The translations under genes were made by a program, and so were the position numbers. Positions 1 through 9,198 of a DNA stretch of 64,000 nt are shown here, one piece after another. Position 1 is the stretch's first letter. The number at the start of each line of letters is the position of its first letter. The DNA is from Saprospiraceae bacterium (GTDB taxonomy: Bacteria > Bacteroidota > Bacteroidia > Chitinophagales > Saprospiraceae). Location: assembly GCA_016717105.1 (NCBI GenBank), contig JADKGF010000017.1:1-64000 (forward strand), read 5' to 3'. The notes under the pieces were generated by a model. That model saw nothing but the letters and a program-made list of their open reading frames with translations, was not told the DNA's origin and ran no database searches.

Positions 1-971
1 GCCAATAAAATATTTACATCTGCATTTATGAAAAGACATTCTGGTATGGGTACTGGGGTAGTGGAGCGATATATAAAATTGACCCGACGACATTTGTACC
101 TACCCTTTTTTATGATATGGACGCAAATGGGTACAGAACTAGAGCTGCCAATACAGCACCTACTTATGGGGCAGGTAGTAGCTATAACCTTGTGGGATCG
201 ACTCAAGCGACATATTTGGGTTCAGTAGATCCTTTGACTGGACAACCTAGTGGTTTAGGTGTGATAGGTACCAATGTACAAAGAGGACTTTCAAATTCAG
301 CCACTACACCCAATAATGATCCAGCTGCATTCGACCAAGTTGGAAAAGTTTCATTAGGTGGGATAGAGATCAGTGATGATGGGAAATACCTTTTTGTTAT
401 GAATTTATATGATAGGAAGTTGTACAGGCTTACATTAAATGACCCATTTAATCCTACATCGGTTACAGCAGTAATTGCTTACAGTTTGCCTACACAAAAT
501 TGCAATAGTGGTGTTTTAAGACCATTTGCACTTAAGTATTATAACAATAAAATTTATGTAGGAGCTGTATGTAGTGGCGAAAACGGTGGTTCTAACACGG
601 TAGGTGGAAGTACTGATCTTTATGCCTTTGTTTTTGAGATGACAGACCCCAAAGGAACCGCCACTTTTAATTCTACACCGATCATCAATCAAGCACTAAA
701 TTATGCAAAAGATGCAGCTATTAATTGGACAGGACCTTACGGATTACAATGGTACCCATGGACCAAAAATACTGCAGATGTTCTTGGTCCAGACCCTAAT
801 TTTACATATCCTACTCCGATGTTTACAGACATAGAGTTTAATAGTAGAGGTGATATGGTGATGGCAATTGCTGATAGATCAGGATACCAAAAAAGTCCAA
901 GTAATAATAATAACCTTTCAGGAGGAAGTACTGATTTCTATAATGCAGGTGGGGATATTAGGGCTCAATAA
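1..971 (+). CDS. N-terminal part of SdrD-B/SprB-repeat surface protein (partial, frameshifted)
   Basis: This gene enters from the left edge, so its start and any signal peptide are missing. Frame 1 reads ANKIFTSAFMKRHSG up to about position 55; from about 57 the protein continues in frame 3 as GSGAIYKIDPTTF. One base missing from the G run at 55-58 would join them. The rest resembles the YVTN/propeller-like head found before SdrD-B domains in Bacteroidota surface proteins (GGIEISDDGKYLFVMNLYD, then NKIYVGAVCSGENGG). The frame closes at 971, but the protein sense continues in two other frames (GQTFTGSTANVGPNSGEFF from about 984, then DNWIDAHLETSTGS from about 1044) into the CDS at 1106. Together they would be one gene of more than 1,100 codons ending at 3457. 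The role is inferred to be adhesion or surface structure. Confidence 0.7.
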
Positions 972-1105
972 CATCCATTAATGGTCAAACTTTTACGGGT
1001 AGTACAGCAAATGTCGGTCCAAATAGTGGAGAATTTTTCAGGGTGACAATTGGATAGATGCTCACTTAGAAACAAGTACAGGATCAATGATCTCCCTTAC
1101 CTGGG

Positions 1106-3457
1106 TTGGAGGAGATGCTGATTACTGTATTCGACCCAACAGGACTAGATGAAGGAGGTGTTAAAAAACTTTCTTCTACAGATGGAACATTCGTGACTGG
1201 GACTGGGTATAAATTGTACAATAATTTTCCAAATGGAGGAAAGGCAAATGGTTTGGGTGAAATAGAATATTTCAAACCATTGCCGCCCCTGGAGATAGGC
1301 AATAGAGTTTGGTTGGATAGTGATAATGATGGAATCCAAGATGCAAATGAATCAGGAATAGGTAGCGTTGTCTTGCCGTTGTGGGCAGATACAAATGGGG
1401 ACAATGTTGTTGATACTCAAGTAGGGACTACAACAACAGATGCAAGTGGAAATTACTTCTTTACTACAGCAAATGTAAATATGAATGGCGCTACTGGTAT
1501 CAAACAATTAACAAATTATGAAATAAGGTTAATCAATGCTACGGGTGGAAGCCAACAAGCATCACTGATAGGCTATAGTCTTACAGGGACAAATACGGAC
1601 GGTAGTAGCAATGGTGATGTAAGAGATAATGATGGATCAATGTCGTCAAACACAGCAACAATTGCACTTACGACTGGTGCAGTAGGACAAAATAATCACA
1701 CATATGATTTTGGATTTATTTCTGGACCAACTTGTACTCTAACAGTTACTTGCACACCAACTCACCAAACCAACTGTATGCCACTAAATGGTGGAGCTTC
1801 AGTGAGTGTTTCCAGCGGACAAGGTACCATATCATATATTTGGTCAAGTGGTGAGACTACTTCTTCTATTTCAGGAAAGGCAGCAGCTACCTATACTGTA
1901 ACTGTAACTGATAATATTACGACGGGGTGTACTGCAACATGTCAAGCAATTATTTTAAATAATACAACAAATCCTACTGTTACTTGTAGTAAGGTAGATA
2001 ATACAAATTGTGCCGCACCAAATGGAAGTGCAACAGCCACAGCGACAGGTGTTACTTATCTGTGGAGCACTAATGCGACAACATCGATGATAAACAATTT
2101 GGGGGCTGGCACATATACAGTGACTGTGACCAGTATTACAACAGGATGTACATCGACTTGTAGTGCCGTAGTAGCTACCACGGCAACCATACCTACAGCT
2201 ACATGTACACCAACAGCCAATACAAACTGTACATCTCCAAATGGGCAAGCATCAGTTACAACCAATGGTAATCAGATATTGTGGAGTACAGGAGCGACTA
2301 CAGCTTCGATAACGGCATTGACCTCAGGAACTTATACGGTAACAGTAACTAATACCACTACTGGATGTACGAATACTTGCCAAGCTGTTGTAGATAATAA
2401 TACAACAAATCCTACTGTTACTTGTAGTAAGGTAGATAATACAAATTGTGCCGCACCAAATGGAAGTGTAACAGCCACAGCGACAGGTGTTACTTATCTG
2501 TGGAGCACTAATGCGACAACAGCGATGATAAACAATTTGGGAGCCGACACATATACAGTGACGGTAACCAGTATTACAACAGGATGTACATCGACTTGTA
2601 GTGCCGTAGTAGCTACCACGACAACGACGCCAACATTGTCCTGTCAAAAAATAGACAATACAAATTGTGTTAATCCGAATGGAAGTGCCACAGCAACAGC
2701 GACAAGTGTAACTTATTTATGGAGCAATAGTGCGACTACGGCGATGATTAACAATTTGGCTGCAGGAACATACACAGTTACAGTTACCAGTATATCAACT
2801 GGTTGTACAAACGCTTGTCAGTCAACGGTAAATGATGCAACAATAAATCCTACATGCAATATATCTATTAATAGTCAACCGAGCTGTGCTAATGTTTCAG
2901 GAGGATCAATTACAGTAAACCCAAGTCCATCAGGTACATATATTTATTATTGGAGCAATGGAGCAACCACAGCTACCATTGGAACTTTGATGGGTGGTAC
3001 ATATTCAGTAACCGTGACAAATACTGTAACTGGATGTACAGGAGTCTGCCAGACATTATTGGATACACCTATGAATTGCTGTAATATAAATGCGATCGTA
3101 CCACAAAATATTGAATGTCTGGACAATAGTACACCAAGCAAAATTACAGATAATAGGATAAGATTTAGTGCACAAGTAACCAATACCAATGCATCGCTTA
3201 CAGGATATAATGTGACCATCAATGGCGGTACAACCATCACACCAAATACCAATGTACCATATGGCGTCACGCAGTTTACATTAGGAATAGGCACAGCAGG
3301 AAGTGGTACAACTTATACCATTACAGTTACAGACAGTGCGACGCCAGGCTGTACACAGACATTCCAAGTGACAGATCCAGATAATTGCACACCAGCCACA
3401 CCAGAGTGCCCACCAGTAAAATGTGGAACTGCCACGATACAGGTAAATGGAAATTGA
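1106..3457 (+). CDS. SdrD-B domain plus SprB-like repeats, C-terminal part of the first surface protein
   Basis: This is the continuation of the gene at the left edge; the TTG at 1106 is probably not a real start because the sense extends upstream in another frame. Residues about 62-205 are an SdrD-B-type domain (IGNRVWLDSDNDGIQDANE, later TYDFGFISG). About six Cys-rich SprB-like repeats of 70-75 residues follow, with the pattern 'TxxTNCxxPNGSATATA..YLWSTNATT..I..L.AGTYTVTVT...GCTSTC'. The last 130 residues form a distinct module (NCCNINAIVPQNIECLDN to CGTATIQVNGN) that is almost identical to the end of the gene stopping at 10648. There is no T9SS 'YPNP' type A tail and no gliding type B tail, so the mode of surface attachment is unclear. 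Function inferred: cell-surface adhesin. Confidence 0.8.
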   Translation: MEEMLITVFDPTGLDEGGVKKLSSTDGTFVTGTGYKLYNNFPNGGKANGLGEIEYFKPLPPLEIGNRVWLDSDNDGIQDANESGIGSVVLPLWADTNGDNVVDTQVGTTTTDASGNYFFTTANVNMNGATGIKQLTNYEIRLINATGGSQQASLIGYSLTGTNTDGSSNGDVRDNDGSMSSNTATIALTTGAVGQNNHTYDFGFISGPTCTLTVTCTPTHQTNCMPLNGGASVSVSSGQGTISYIWSSGETTSSISGKAAATYTVTVTDNITTGCTATCQAIILNNTTNPTVTCSKVDNTNCAAPNGSATATATGVTYLWSTNATTSMINNLGAGTYTVTVTSITTGCTSTCSAVVATTATIPTATCTPTANTNCTSPNGQASVTTNGNQILWSTGATTASITALTSGTYTVTVTNTTTGCTNTCQAVVDNNTTNPTVTCSKVDNTNCAAPNGSVTATATGVTYLWSTNATTAMINNLGADTYTVTVTSITTGCTSTCSAVVATTTTTPTLSCQKIDNTNCVNPNGSATATATSVTYLWSNSATTAMINNLAAGTYTVTVTSISTGCTNACQSTVNDATINPTCNISINSQPSCANVSGGSITVNPSPSGTYIYYWSNGATTATIGTLMGGTYSVTVTNTVTGCTGVCQTLLDTPMNCCNINAIVPQNIECLDNSTPSKITDNRIRFSAQVTNTNASLTGYNVTINGGTTITPNTNVPYGVTQFTLGIGTAGSGTTYTITVTDSATPGCTQTFQVTDPDNCTPATPECPPVKCGTATIQVNGN

Positions 3458-3619
3458 TTAATGCTGCTAATCACGAAAAGTCATGCTAAACCATGATAAA
3501 CTGTGACAAGTTGTGCTTATGAAACTGAACAACTACATTGTCACCTTAGCAAATTGTCACATTTACACATTGATTAAGAATAACGCTTTCATAAATGAGG
3601 GGCCTTCACAAAAGAGTGA
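3063..3619 (+). repeat. Long direct repeat, copy 1 (3' gene end plus downstream flank)
   Basis: About 395 coding bases for the C-terminal 130-residue module, and about 160 bases after the stop codon, recur at 10254-10809 with few differences. The match begins near ATACACCTATGAATTG and ends just inside the terminator hairpin. One base differs in length (AATGCTGCTA here, AATGTGCTA in copy 2). Because the match extends past the stop codon, this is duplication or gene conversion of DNA, not just a shared protein domain. Confidence 0.9.
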
Positions 3620-3634
3620 GGGTTCTTTTTTTTT
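3603..3634 (+). terminator. Intrinsic terminator after first surface gene
   Basis: The stem CCTTCAC (3603-3609) pairs with GTGAGGG (3616-3622), with one G-T pair and the loop AAAAGA. A run of mostly T follows from 3623. It lies 146 bases after the stop at 3457. Confidence 0.8.
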
Positions 3635-3753
3635 GTGAATATTGACTTTCGGTAGATCACAATAACGTTTTACTGAATTTTACATACCATCTCTCCATCT
3701 TTTAACATTAAAATAATAGTTTACGATTTGTACAACCGTATTTTAACAAATAT

Positions 3754-3778
3754 GTACCAAACAACGCCTTTGGTGTAC
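3754..3778. promoter_or_regulatory. GTAC-N17-GTAC element upstream of surface gene 2
   Basis: Two GTAC tetramers are separated by exactly 17 bases, and the second is preceded by GGT. The inner flanks CAAA and TTTG make this a gapped inverted repeat. The same spacing with GGTGTAC occurs at 13816-13840, upstream of a paralogous gene with the same N-terminal domain. A regulatory role is only inferred; GTAC is palindromic and could recur by chance. Confidence 0.25.
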
Positions 3779-3866
3779 AAATGGAAAAATATATAATATA
3801 TCTGTAATATGTTTGCGCCATCCAACAAGAGCATGTTTCATAAGTTCATGAGAATGATAATAAATA

Positions 3867-3898
3867 AATACTTGATCAAGTAAATATTGTCAAGTATT
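3867..3898. promoter_or_regulatory. Nested palindromes TACTTGATCAAGTA / AATACTTGA...TCAAGTATT
   Basis: A perfect 14-base palindrome spans 3869-3882. AATACTTGA (3867-3875) is also perfectly repeated in inverse at 3890-3898, so three CAAGTA-type half-sites lie within 32 bases, about 50 bases before a possible start codon at 3946. This could be an operator or an RNA structure that switches between two hairpins. No regulator is identified. Confidence 0.4.
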
Positions 3899-3945
3899 CA
3901 GAGCCATCTGAATTGTTAAAATTTATTATTAATTATATTGTTATC

Positions 3946-4919
3946 ATGAAAGCAAAAAAGAATTTTCTTCCTTATTTTATCCAGATTTCACCGCAAATTA
4001 CGTTAGTCAGATAAGTCAATCTTATGATAGATTTCCTTCACGCAGTATATTTTTAGCTTTTATTTTTTTCCTAAATTTTACTAGTTTTATCAAGGCTCAA
4101 AATCCAGTCTGTACATCTTTATATAATAATGATAATAGTTGTCAAGGTGTTTCTAATGTTGCATTATGGTTGTCATATGTACCTGGTTACACTGGGTCAA
4201 TGTCAATACCATCTTGGGGTTTAAACTTTTCAATTAGCGGCGGTTCGATTTCTGAAAATATAGGTTCAGGTACAGCTACTTTATCGGGAACAATTACTCA
4301 AGGAGATTTGAGTTATTCATTAAATATTAGTTTAAGTGGCAGAACTACATCGGGAGGACCTGGACATTCAAGTGGGTGTTCTGGATATAGTGCAAATACT
4401 TCTGATTGGTATTTTTATACAGGATCAAGTGGTACGTTGACTTGTACATCTGGCAATGCAATTGATATATCATTATCACAAAAAGGTGGGCCATTTGAAA
4501 TAGGTACTGGAGCAAATTTATGGACATCTAGTGAATATGGTGGTGCTGGTTGGTTTTATGTAAATGGCAGTGGGCAATGTGATTTTGGACCAGTTATCGG
4601 TGGTTGTTCAGACCCATGTTCTGCATCTCTAACAGCTACAAATACGGGTCCTTATTGTGAGGGTACAACTTATACTATTCAATTGAACTCTTCTATATCT
4701 GGTGCTACTGGAACAGTAACTTACGCATGGTCAGGTCCAGGAGGCTTTACTTCAACTTTACAGAATCCAGTCTCCAATAACGGCGCTGGTACCTATACAG
4801 TAGTTGCAACTTATAACGGTACTAAATGTACAGAGACAGCTTCAACAAAAGTCGTCATTAATAAGATTGCAGCCACCCCTACAGCTACGGTTGTACAAAC
4901 CGGGATGTGGTGGAACTAA
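3946..4919 (+). CDS. SprB-repeat surface protein 2, N-terminal fragment (frameshifted)
   Basis: The ATG at 3946 (MKAKKNFL) is in a different frame from the rest; the hydrophobic signal segment SIFLAFIFFLNFTSFIKAQ and the mature start NPVCTSLYNNDNSCQG read in frame 3 from about 4044. The true start therefore needs a frameshift, or lies elsewhere. The domain after the signal (SNVALWLSYVPGY to DFGPVIGGC) is the same uncharacterised domain as at the start of the gene at 13947: an aromatic-rich beta domain with DWYFYTGSSGTLT and GGPFEIGTGANLW. A PKD/SprB-like repeat follows (TYAWSGPGGFTSTLQNPVS). The frame closes at 4919 after an extra base in CAAACCGGG near 4898. The sense resumes as PGCGGTNGKITITGP in another frame, then moves again near 4992 into the next fragment. 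Confidence 0.65.
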
Positions 4920-4972
4920 TGGAAAAATTACGATAACAGGACCAGTAGGTACAGGCTACACATATAGTTTAA

Positions 4973-5662
4973 ATGGTGCTACATTTACATCCACTAAGAT
5001 ATTTTCAAATAAGCTCCGGTACATATTCCATTGTAGCTAAAAGTTCTACATTATGTGCTTCACCACCCTTGACTGTTGTAATTAATCCACCATCACCACC
5101 ACCTGCGACACCAACAATTGTAGTAGAACAACCATCATGTACTGTCCCACTAGGTAAAGTTACCGTAACAGATCCACTTGGTGCAGATTTGGAATATACC
5201 ATCGGAGGAAATATATATCAAAGTAGTCCTATATTTAATGTAGAAGTGAACGCAGTTATAAATTTTTCAATAAAGGTAAAAAATGCAGACGGATGTATTT
5301 CTGCAGCGACGACTGGTGTACTTAATCCTGTTGCAGATAAGCCTAGTAAACCAAATGTAGTAGCAACTGACCCTATTTGCGGACAAACTTCTGGATCGGC
5401 ACTCGTTTCAGATAATATTTCTAGCATATCCTATACTATATCTGGACCAGGAGGCAATATTGGACCGGGCGTAGGGAATTGGACAAATTTACAAAGTGGT
5501 AACTATTCTGTTGTTGCGATAAGTGCTACAGGTTGCACATCTAATCCTTCTACTTTTGTAATAAATCCTCCTCCTACGGGTCCTTCTATGCCAACTGCTT
5601 TAGTAACGCCTCCCACGTGTACTGAGCCCAAAGGAGTGATAACCATTACCTCTCCAAAATAG
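4973..5662 (+). CDS. SprB-repeat surface protein 2, C-terminal fragment
   Basis: This carries on from the fragment ending at 4919, through a short bridge in a third frame (about 4895-4992); the join ISSGTYSIVAKSS near 4995 lacks two bases. The fragment holds about three SprB-like repeats (EQPSCTVPLGKVTVTDPLG, ATDPICGQTSGSALVS, VTPPTCTEPKGVITITSP). It ends abruptly inside a repeat, with no C-terminal domain of any recognised kind. In frame 1 the sense runs slightly further (KIGYTSFLNQ) to a TAA at 5704-5706 that overlaps the ATG of the next gene (TAATG). The protein is therefore truncated relative to its paralogues and may be a decayed gene. Confidence 0.6.
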   Translation: MVLHLHPLRYFQISSGTYSIVAKSSTLCASPPLTVVINPPSPPPATPTIVVEQPSCTVPLGKVTVTDPLGADLEYTIGGNIYQSSPIFNVEVNAVINFSIKVKNADGCISAATTGVLNPVADKPSKPNVVATDPICGQTSGSALVSDNISSISYTISGPGGNIGPGVGNWTNLQSGNYSVVAISATGCTSNPSTFVINPPPTGPSMPTALVTPPTCTEPKGVITITSPK

Positions 5663-5705
5663 GATACACATCATTTCTCAATCAAATAATAAAAAGAAAT
5701 AAATA

Positions 5706-6684
5706 ATGAAAAATAAGATATGTAACTTATTTATAAGTTCAATAATTTTTAATAGCACATAATATTATAATAGGTCAAGGTATATATGCCTTGGTGGGGA
5801 ATGGATTAACTGGAACTGCTTCTAATTCATTTTATTTTTGGAATGGATCGAGTTGGGTACTAAAATCAAATACATCAGGATCTTCATACAGTAAGACACA
5901 TGCAATGGGTTATGATGGGACGAATTTAATTGTCACTTCAGGATCTACAACTTATTCTGCGTCTAAAAAATATAACGGTACAGCTTGGAGTACGTTTGGA
6001 AGCTCTTATATCTATAATGGTGTTTATAATTCCATAGCTACTAATGGAACCACTATGTATTCATTGCGAAATGGATTATATACAAATTTTTATTTAAAAA
6101 CATCAACTACTTGGAGCGTAAAAACCTCTCCAACAACCACTGATCCTAATACTCCAATGGCAATTGGATATCATGGTGCAACCTTGTATGCATTAATTGG
6201 TGGAAGTAAATTTATGTCATTTAATGGAACCACATGGACAGACTTATCAGCAAATGCACCAAATACGGGCTCTACGACTTTGAGAAGGATTGCTATGACA
6301 ACTCATAATGGTACTTTGTATAGCTTGGTTGCAAGAGATGGTGGATATACTTTTTGGAGTTTTAATGGTACCTCATGGACATCACTTACTGCACCAACTT
6401 CAACTTTCAGATCAGACGTTTCTATCATGTCTGATGGAACAGATATTTATGCATTAATGGGTAATGGAACATCAACAGAATTTATAAAATGGGATGGAAC
6501 AACTTGGGTTTCATTAACTCCACCAACAACAACAATGGGGGCTTCTGTTGCAATAAGTTTGGGCCCTTTAGCTATTTGTAATGGCACATCAGCATCTGGA
6601 ACAGCAACATCTCCAACTTATATGGTGGGTACAAAAATGCGACATATGCATTTTTTAATAGTAGTGGAGATAATGTTGTTATAG
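5706..6684 (+). CDS. Surface protein 3: signal peptide and six-bladed propeller-like head (frameshifted)
   Basis: The ATG at 5706 gives MKNKICNLFISSIIFNS, a signal-peptide start. A frameshift at about 5745-5760 is needed to join it to IIIGQGIYALVGNG, which opens the long frame. Six repeats of 40-50 residues follow, each beginning with a motif like (F/Y)xxWNGxxW and containing xGTxxYAL (FYFWNGSSW, KKYNGTAW, YLKTSTTW, FMSFNGTTW, FWSFNGTSW, FIKWDGTTW), which suggests a six-bladed beta-propeller. The frame closes at 6684 by an indel near 6620, and the sense continues at 6624. Reconstructed, gene 3 spans 5706-10648, about 1,640 residues: propeller, galactose-binding-like domain, SprB repeats, one DUF11 unit, more SprB repeats, C-terminal module. 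Confidence 0.65.
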
Positions 6685-7892
6685 ATTTAGGCACTACAAC
6701 AATCCCAATTGGGAATGTTGTAACAATACACAGGAACGCATCTATAGCCGGATCTGTAAAGATAGAAACATCAGAAGACGGGAGTACTTATCATGACGAA
6801 GGTACAATTCCATTACCACTAAACAATGTCGCATCTAGTTTTAATCATACATTACTCAATAACACAAGATATTTAAAATTAACTTGGGTTTCTGGTACAT
6901 TTGGATTAGATGCAGTAGATTTCGTATGTCCAACTCCTGTGCCTCCATGTTCAGTTCCAGTTGTAACGGTAATTGTAGTTCCACCGACCTGTATAGGGAA
7001 TACGCCACAAAATAATGGAATTATATCTTTGTCAGGAATGGATGCAAGTGCTAGGAGAGTAGATTTTACAATTGGAAATACATATTCTGGAGCAGGATTT
7101 AATTCAGCACAAATCATCTCTGGTACTAATTACGTGGTGACTAATACTTTGCCTAGTCCTACAGCTACTCAAGAATATACAGTTAGGATTTTCTGTAATG
7201 CAACGACATATTACGATAAGGTAATAACACTTGTCCCAAATAATTGCTTAGGTTATTTTTATAATATAGATGGTGGTCCTTTTCAAGTATCAAATATTTT
7301 TAACTGTATTTTACCAGGGGATCATATTCTAAGAGTAAAAGATGATAAAGGTTGCCTTTCGGCACCAACTACAGTAAATGTACCAGTTGCACCAGGTTCT
7401 GAGACAGTGACTGGAACAATCACTAATCCGACATGTGCTGATCCAAATATTGGTGTAATAACCATTACTGCTCCACTAGGAGCAAATTATACTTACAGTA
7501 TAAATGGAATCGAATATGTTACAAGCCCTATTTTTACTGATTTAGAAGCAGGTACATATACTATAACTGTTAGAAATAATACTAATGGATGTGTTACACC
7601 AAAAAGTTTTACTTTGAGTCCTAGTGGGCAAACAACGCCTACATTTACTGTAACAGATCCTTCGTGTTCAGTTGGATCTAGTACAATAACAATTACTAGC
7701 CCATTACCAAGTACTGGGGTCACCTATTCCTTATACAATTGGGCAACAAACTTGCCTACTGATCCTCAAACTTCAAATATTTTTGTGGTTAATTATGATG
7801 AAACAAATTCCTTTGATTTTACAGTTATTGTTGATGAAAATGGATGTTCTGTTCAAAAATTATGCTCATATTCTATTAAAACCACAGCCTAA
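6624..7892 (+). CDS. Surface protein 3: galactose-binding-like domain and SprB repeats (fragment)
   Basis: The frame is open from about 6624 (GGYKNATYAFFNSSGDN); a start codon reading at 6939 would be internal. The first 100 residues resemble an F5/8-type or galactose-binding-like beta sandwich (NVVIDLGTTT, SVKIETSEDGSTYHDEG, RYLKLTWVSGTFGLDAVDF). SprB-like repeats follow (PTCADPNIGVITITAPLGA, YTYSINGIEYVTSPIF, AGTYTITVRNNTNGC). The frame is lost near 7880, and the protein continues in another frame as KPQPKTPLTPTAIPVHPTC. Confidence 0.6.
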   Translation, partial: GGYKNATYAFFNSSGDNVVIDLGTTTIPIGNVVTIHRNASIAGSVKIETSEDGSTYHDEGTIPLPLNNVASSFNHTLLNNTRYLKLTWVSGTFGLDAVDFVCPTPVPPCSVPVVTVIVVPPTCIGNTPQNNGIISLSGMDASARRVDFTIGNTYSGAGFNSAQIISGTNYVVTNTLPSPTATQEYTVRIFCNATTYYDKVITLVPNNCLGYFYNIDGGPFQVSNIFNCILPGDHILRVKDDKGCLSAPTTVNVPVAPGSETVTGTITNPTCADPNIGVITITAPLGANYTYSINGIEYVTSPIFTDLEAGTYTITVRNNTNGCVTPKSFTLSPSGQTTPTFTVTDPSCSVGSSTITITSPLPSTGVTYSLYNWATNLPTDPQTSNIFVVNYDETNSFDFTVIVDENGCSVQKLCSYSIKTTA

Positions 7893-8052
7893 AACACCTT
7901 TAACTCCGACGGCAATACCAGTGCATCCCACTTGTACAGTTAATACTGGTTCTATTACAGTTAGTTTGAATTCTTTAGAACAAATCGCCCCATCATCCAT
8001 ATTATAGTATTGATGGAACTAATTTCCAAGAAAGTAATATTTTTAATAATTT
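7893..8052 (+). pseudogene. Bridging pieces of surface protein 3 in two further frames
   Basis: Repeat sense continues from about 7878 as KPQPKTPLTPTAIPVHPTC and NTGSITVSLNSLEQ in frame 1 up to 8007. From about 7994 it continues as HPYYSIDGTNFQESNIFNN in frame 2, and from 8053 as GSGTYQIYLKNRIDLC in frame 1 again. Two indels within 60 bases are required. The sequence is a normal SprB repeat apart from these. Confidence 0.5.
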
Positions 8053-9198
8053 GGCTCTGGTACATACCAAATATATCTAAAGAATAGAATTGATTTATGT
8101 ATTTCAGCATCTATTACAATCACAATTAATCCAATTCCTGATGTGCCATTCGTACCTTTAGCCAATCCAACACAACCAGATTGTGGAGATCCTACAGGAA
8201 CTATAACAATATCTTCACCAATTGGGCCAGATTTATTATATAGTATTGATGGTGTATCTTACACAAATACTGATGGAATATTTACAGGATTAACTGCTGG
8301 AACCTATACAGTTACAGTTAAAAACAATATTTCAGGTTGTATCTCCAATTTTACTTCTGTAATAATTAATTCACCGCCAGTATTTCCAATTGTACCAACA
8401 GCAACACCTACACAATTGACTTGTACAATAGATAAGGGTAGTATTACAGTTACTTCACCATTAGGGTCTCAATATGAATATAATCTTGGAAGTGGTTTTC
8501 AAGCAGGCGTTACATTTATTGATCTAGAACCTGGGACTTATAATGTTCAAGTAAAAGAAATTGGAAATGAATGTATATCAACATCGGCTGATATAATTAT
8601 CCTGCCACAACCAATTACACCTTTCAAACCTGCTGCAAATATTACACAACCTACTTGTAGTGTTGGAACAGGTACAATTACTGTGTCTGATCCATTAGGG
8701 GCAGATTTAAGGTATAGTATTGATGGTGTAGATTATAGTAATGTAACGGGTATTTTCGGTGGGCTTAATCCAGGAAATTATAATGTAACAGTTCGTAACA
8801 TAATTAATGGATGTACTTCAACAAGTTTGACAGTTATCATCAATCCACAACCAATAAAACCAGCTACCCCCGTTATACAAATAAGTCAACCAGTTTGTCC
8901 ACGTACTACTGGAGTAATTACAGTATTGTCACCTAAAGAGCCAGGTTTGATCTATAATATAGATGGAACTATGTTTTTTAGTAGTAATATGACTGGTGTA
9001 TTTGATGAAGTTATAGGTGGTACTTATACAATAAATGTGAATAGTCCTACTGGAAGTTGTGCATCTGATCACACTACTGCCACAATAATGACACCAAATT
9101 GCGCAGGATTTGACTCGCCTTGCGAAAAATATTGCATCCGAATTCAAAAAGTGTTGTTGCCCTGGAGAGCCAGTATTTTTCCTAATAACAGTAATTAA
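8053..9198 (+). CDS. Surface protein 3: SprB-like repeat block (fragment)
   Basis: The frame is open from 8053. It contains four to five SprB-like repeats of about 80 residues with the pattern 'P.ANPTQPDCGDPTGTITISSP.GPDLLYSIDGVSYTN..GIFTGLTAGTYTVTVKNN..GCIS'. In Flavobacterium such repeats make up SprB, a gliding adhesin moved on the cell surface and exported by T9SS. The frame is lost near 9110, where the protein continues as FDLTRLAKNIASEFKKC in frame 2. The residues after about 9115 here (SPCEKYCIRIQK) are out of frame and not real. Confidence 0.6.
   Translation, partial: GSGTYQIYLKNRIDLCISASITITINPIPDVPFVPLANPTQPDCGDPTGTITISSPIGPDLLYSIDGVSYTNTDGIFTGLTAGTYTVTVKNNISGCISNFTSVIINSPPVFPIVPTATPTQLTCTIDKGSITVTSPLGSQYEYNLGSGFQAGVTFIDLEPGTYNVQVKEIGNECISTSADIIILPQPITPFKPAANITQPTCSVGTGTITVSDPLGADLRYSIDGVDYSNVTGIFGGLNPGNYNVTVRNIINGCTSTSLTVIINPQPIKPATPVIQISQPVCPRTTGVITVLSPKEPGLIYNIDGTMFFSSNMTGVFDEVIGGTYTINVNSPTGSCASDHTTATIMTPNCAGFDSPCEKYCIRIQKVLLPWRASIFPNNSN

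Larger units (their letters stand above)
3458..3945. other. Intergenic region between first and second surface genes
   Basis: No gene is seen. The first 160 bases are the 3' flank of the duplicated segment and contain ATTGTCAC twice (about 3537 and 3553), ending in the terminator at 3603-3634. The remainder is AT-rich upstream DNA of the next gene with the paired GTAC sites at 3754-3778 and the palindromes at 3867-3898. Confidence 0.7.
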
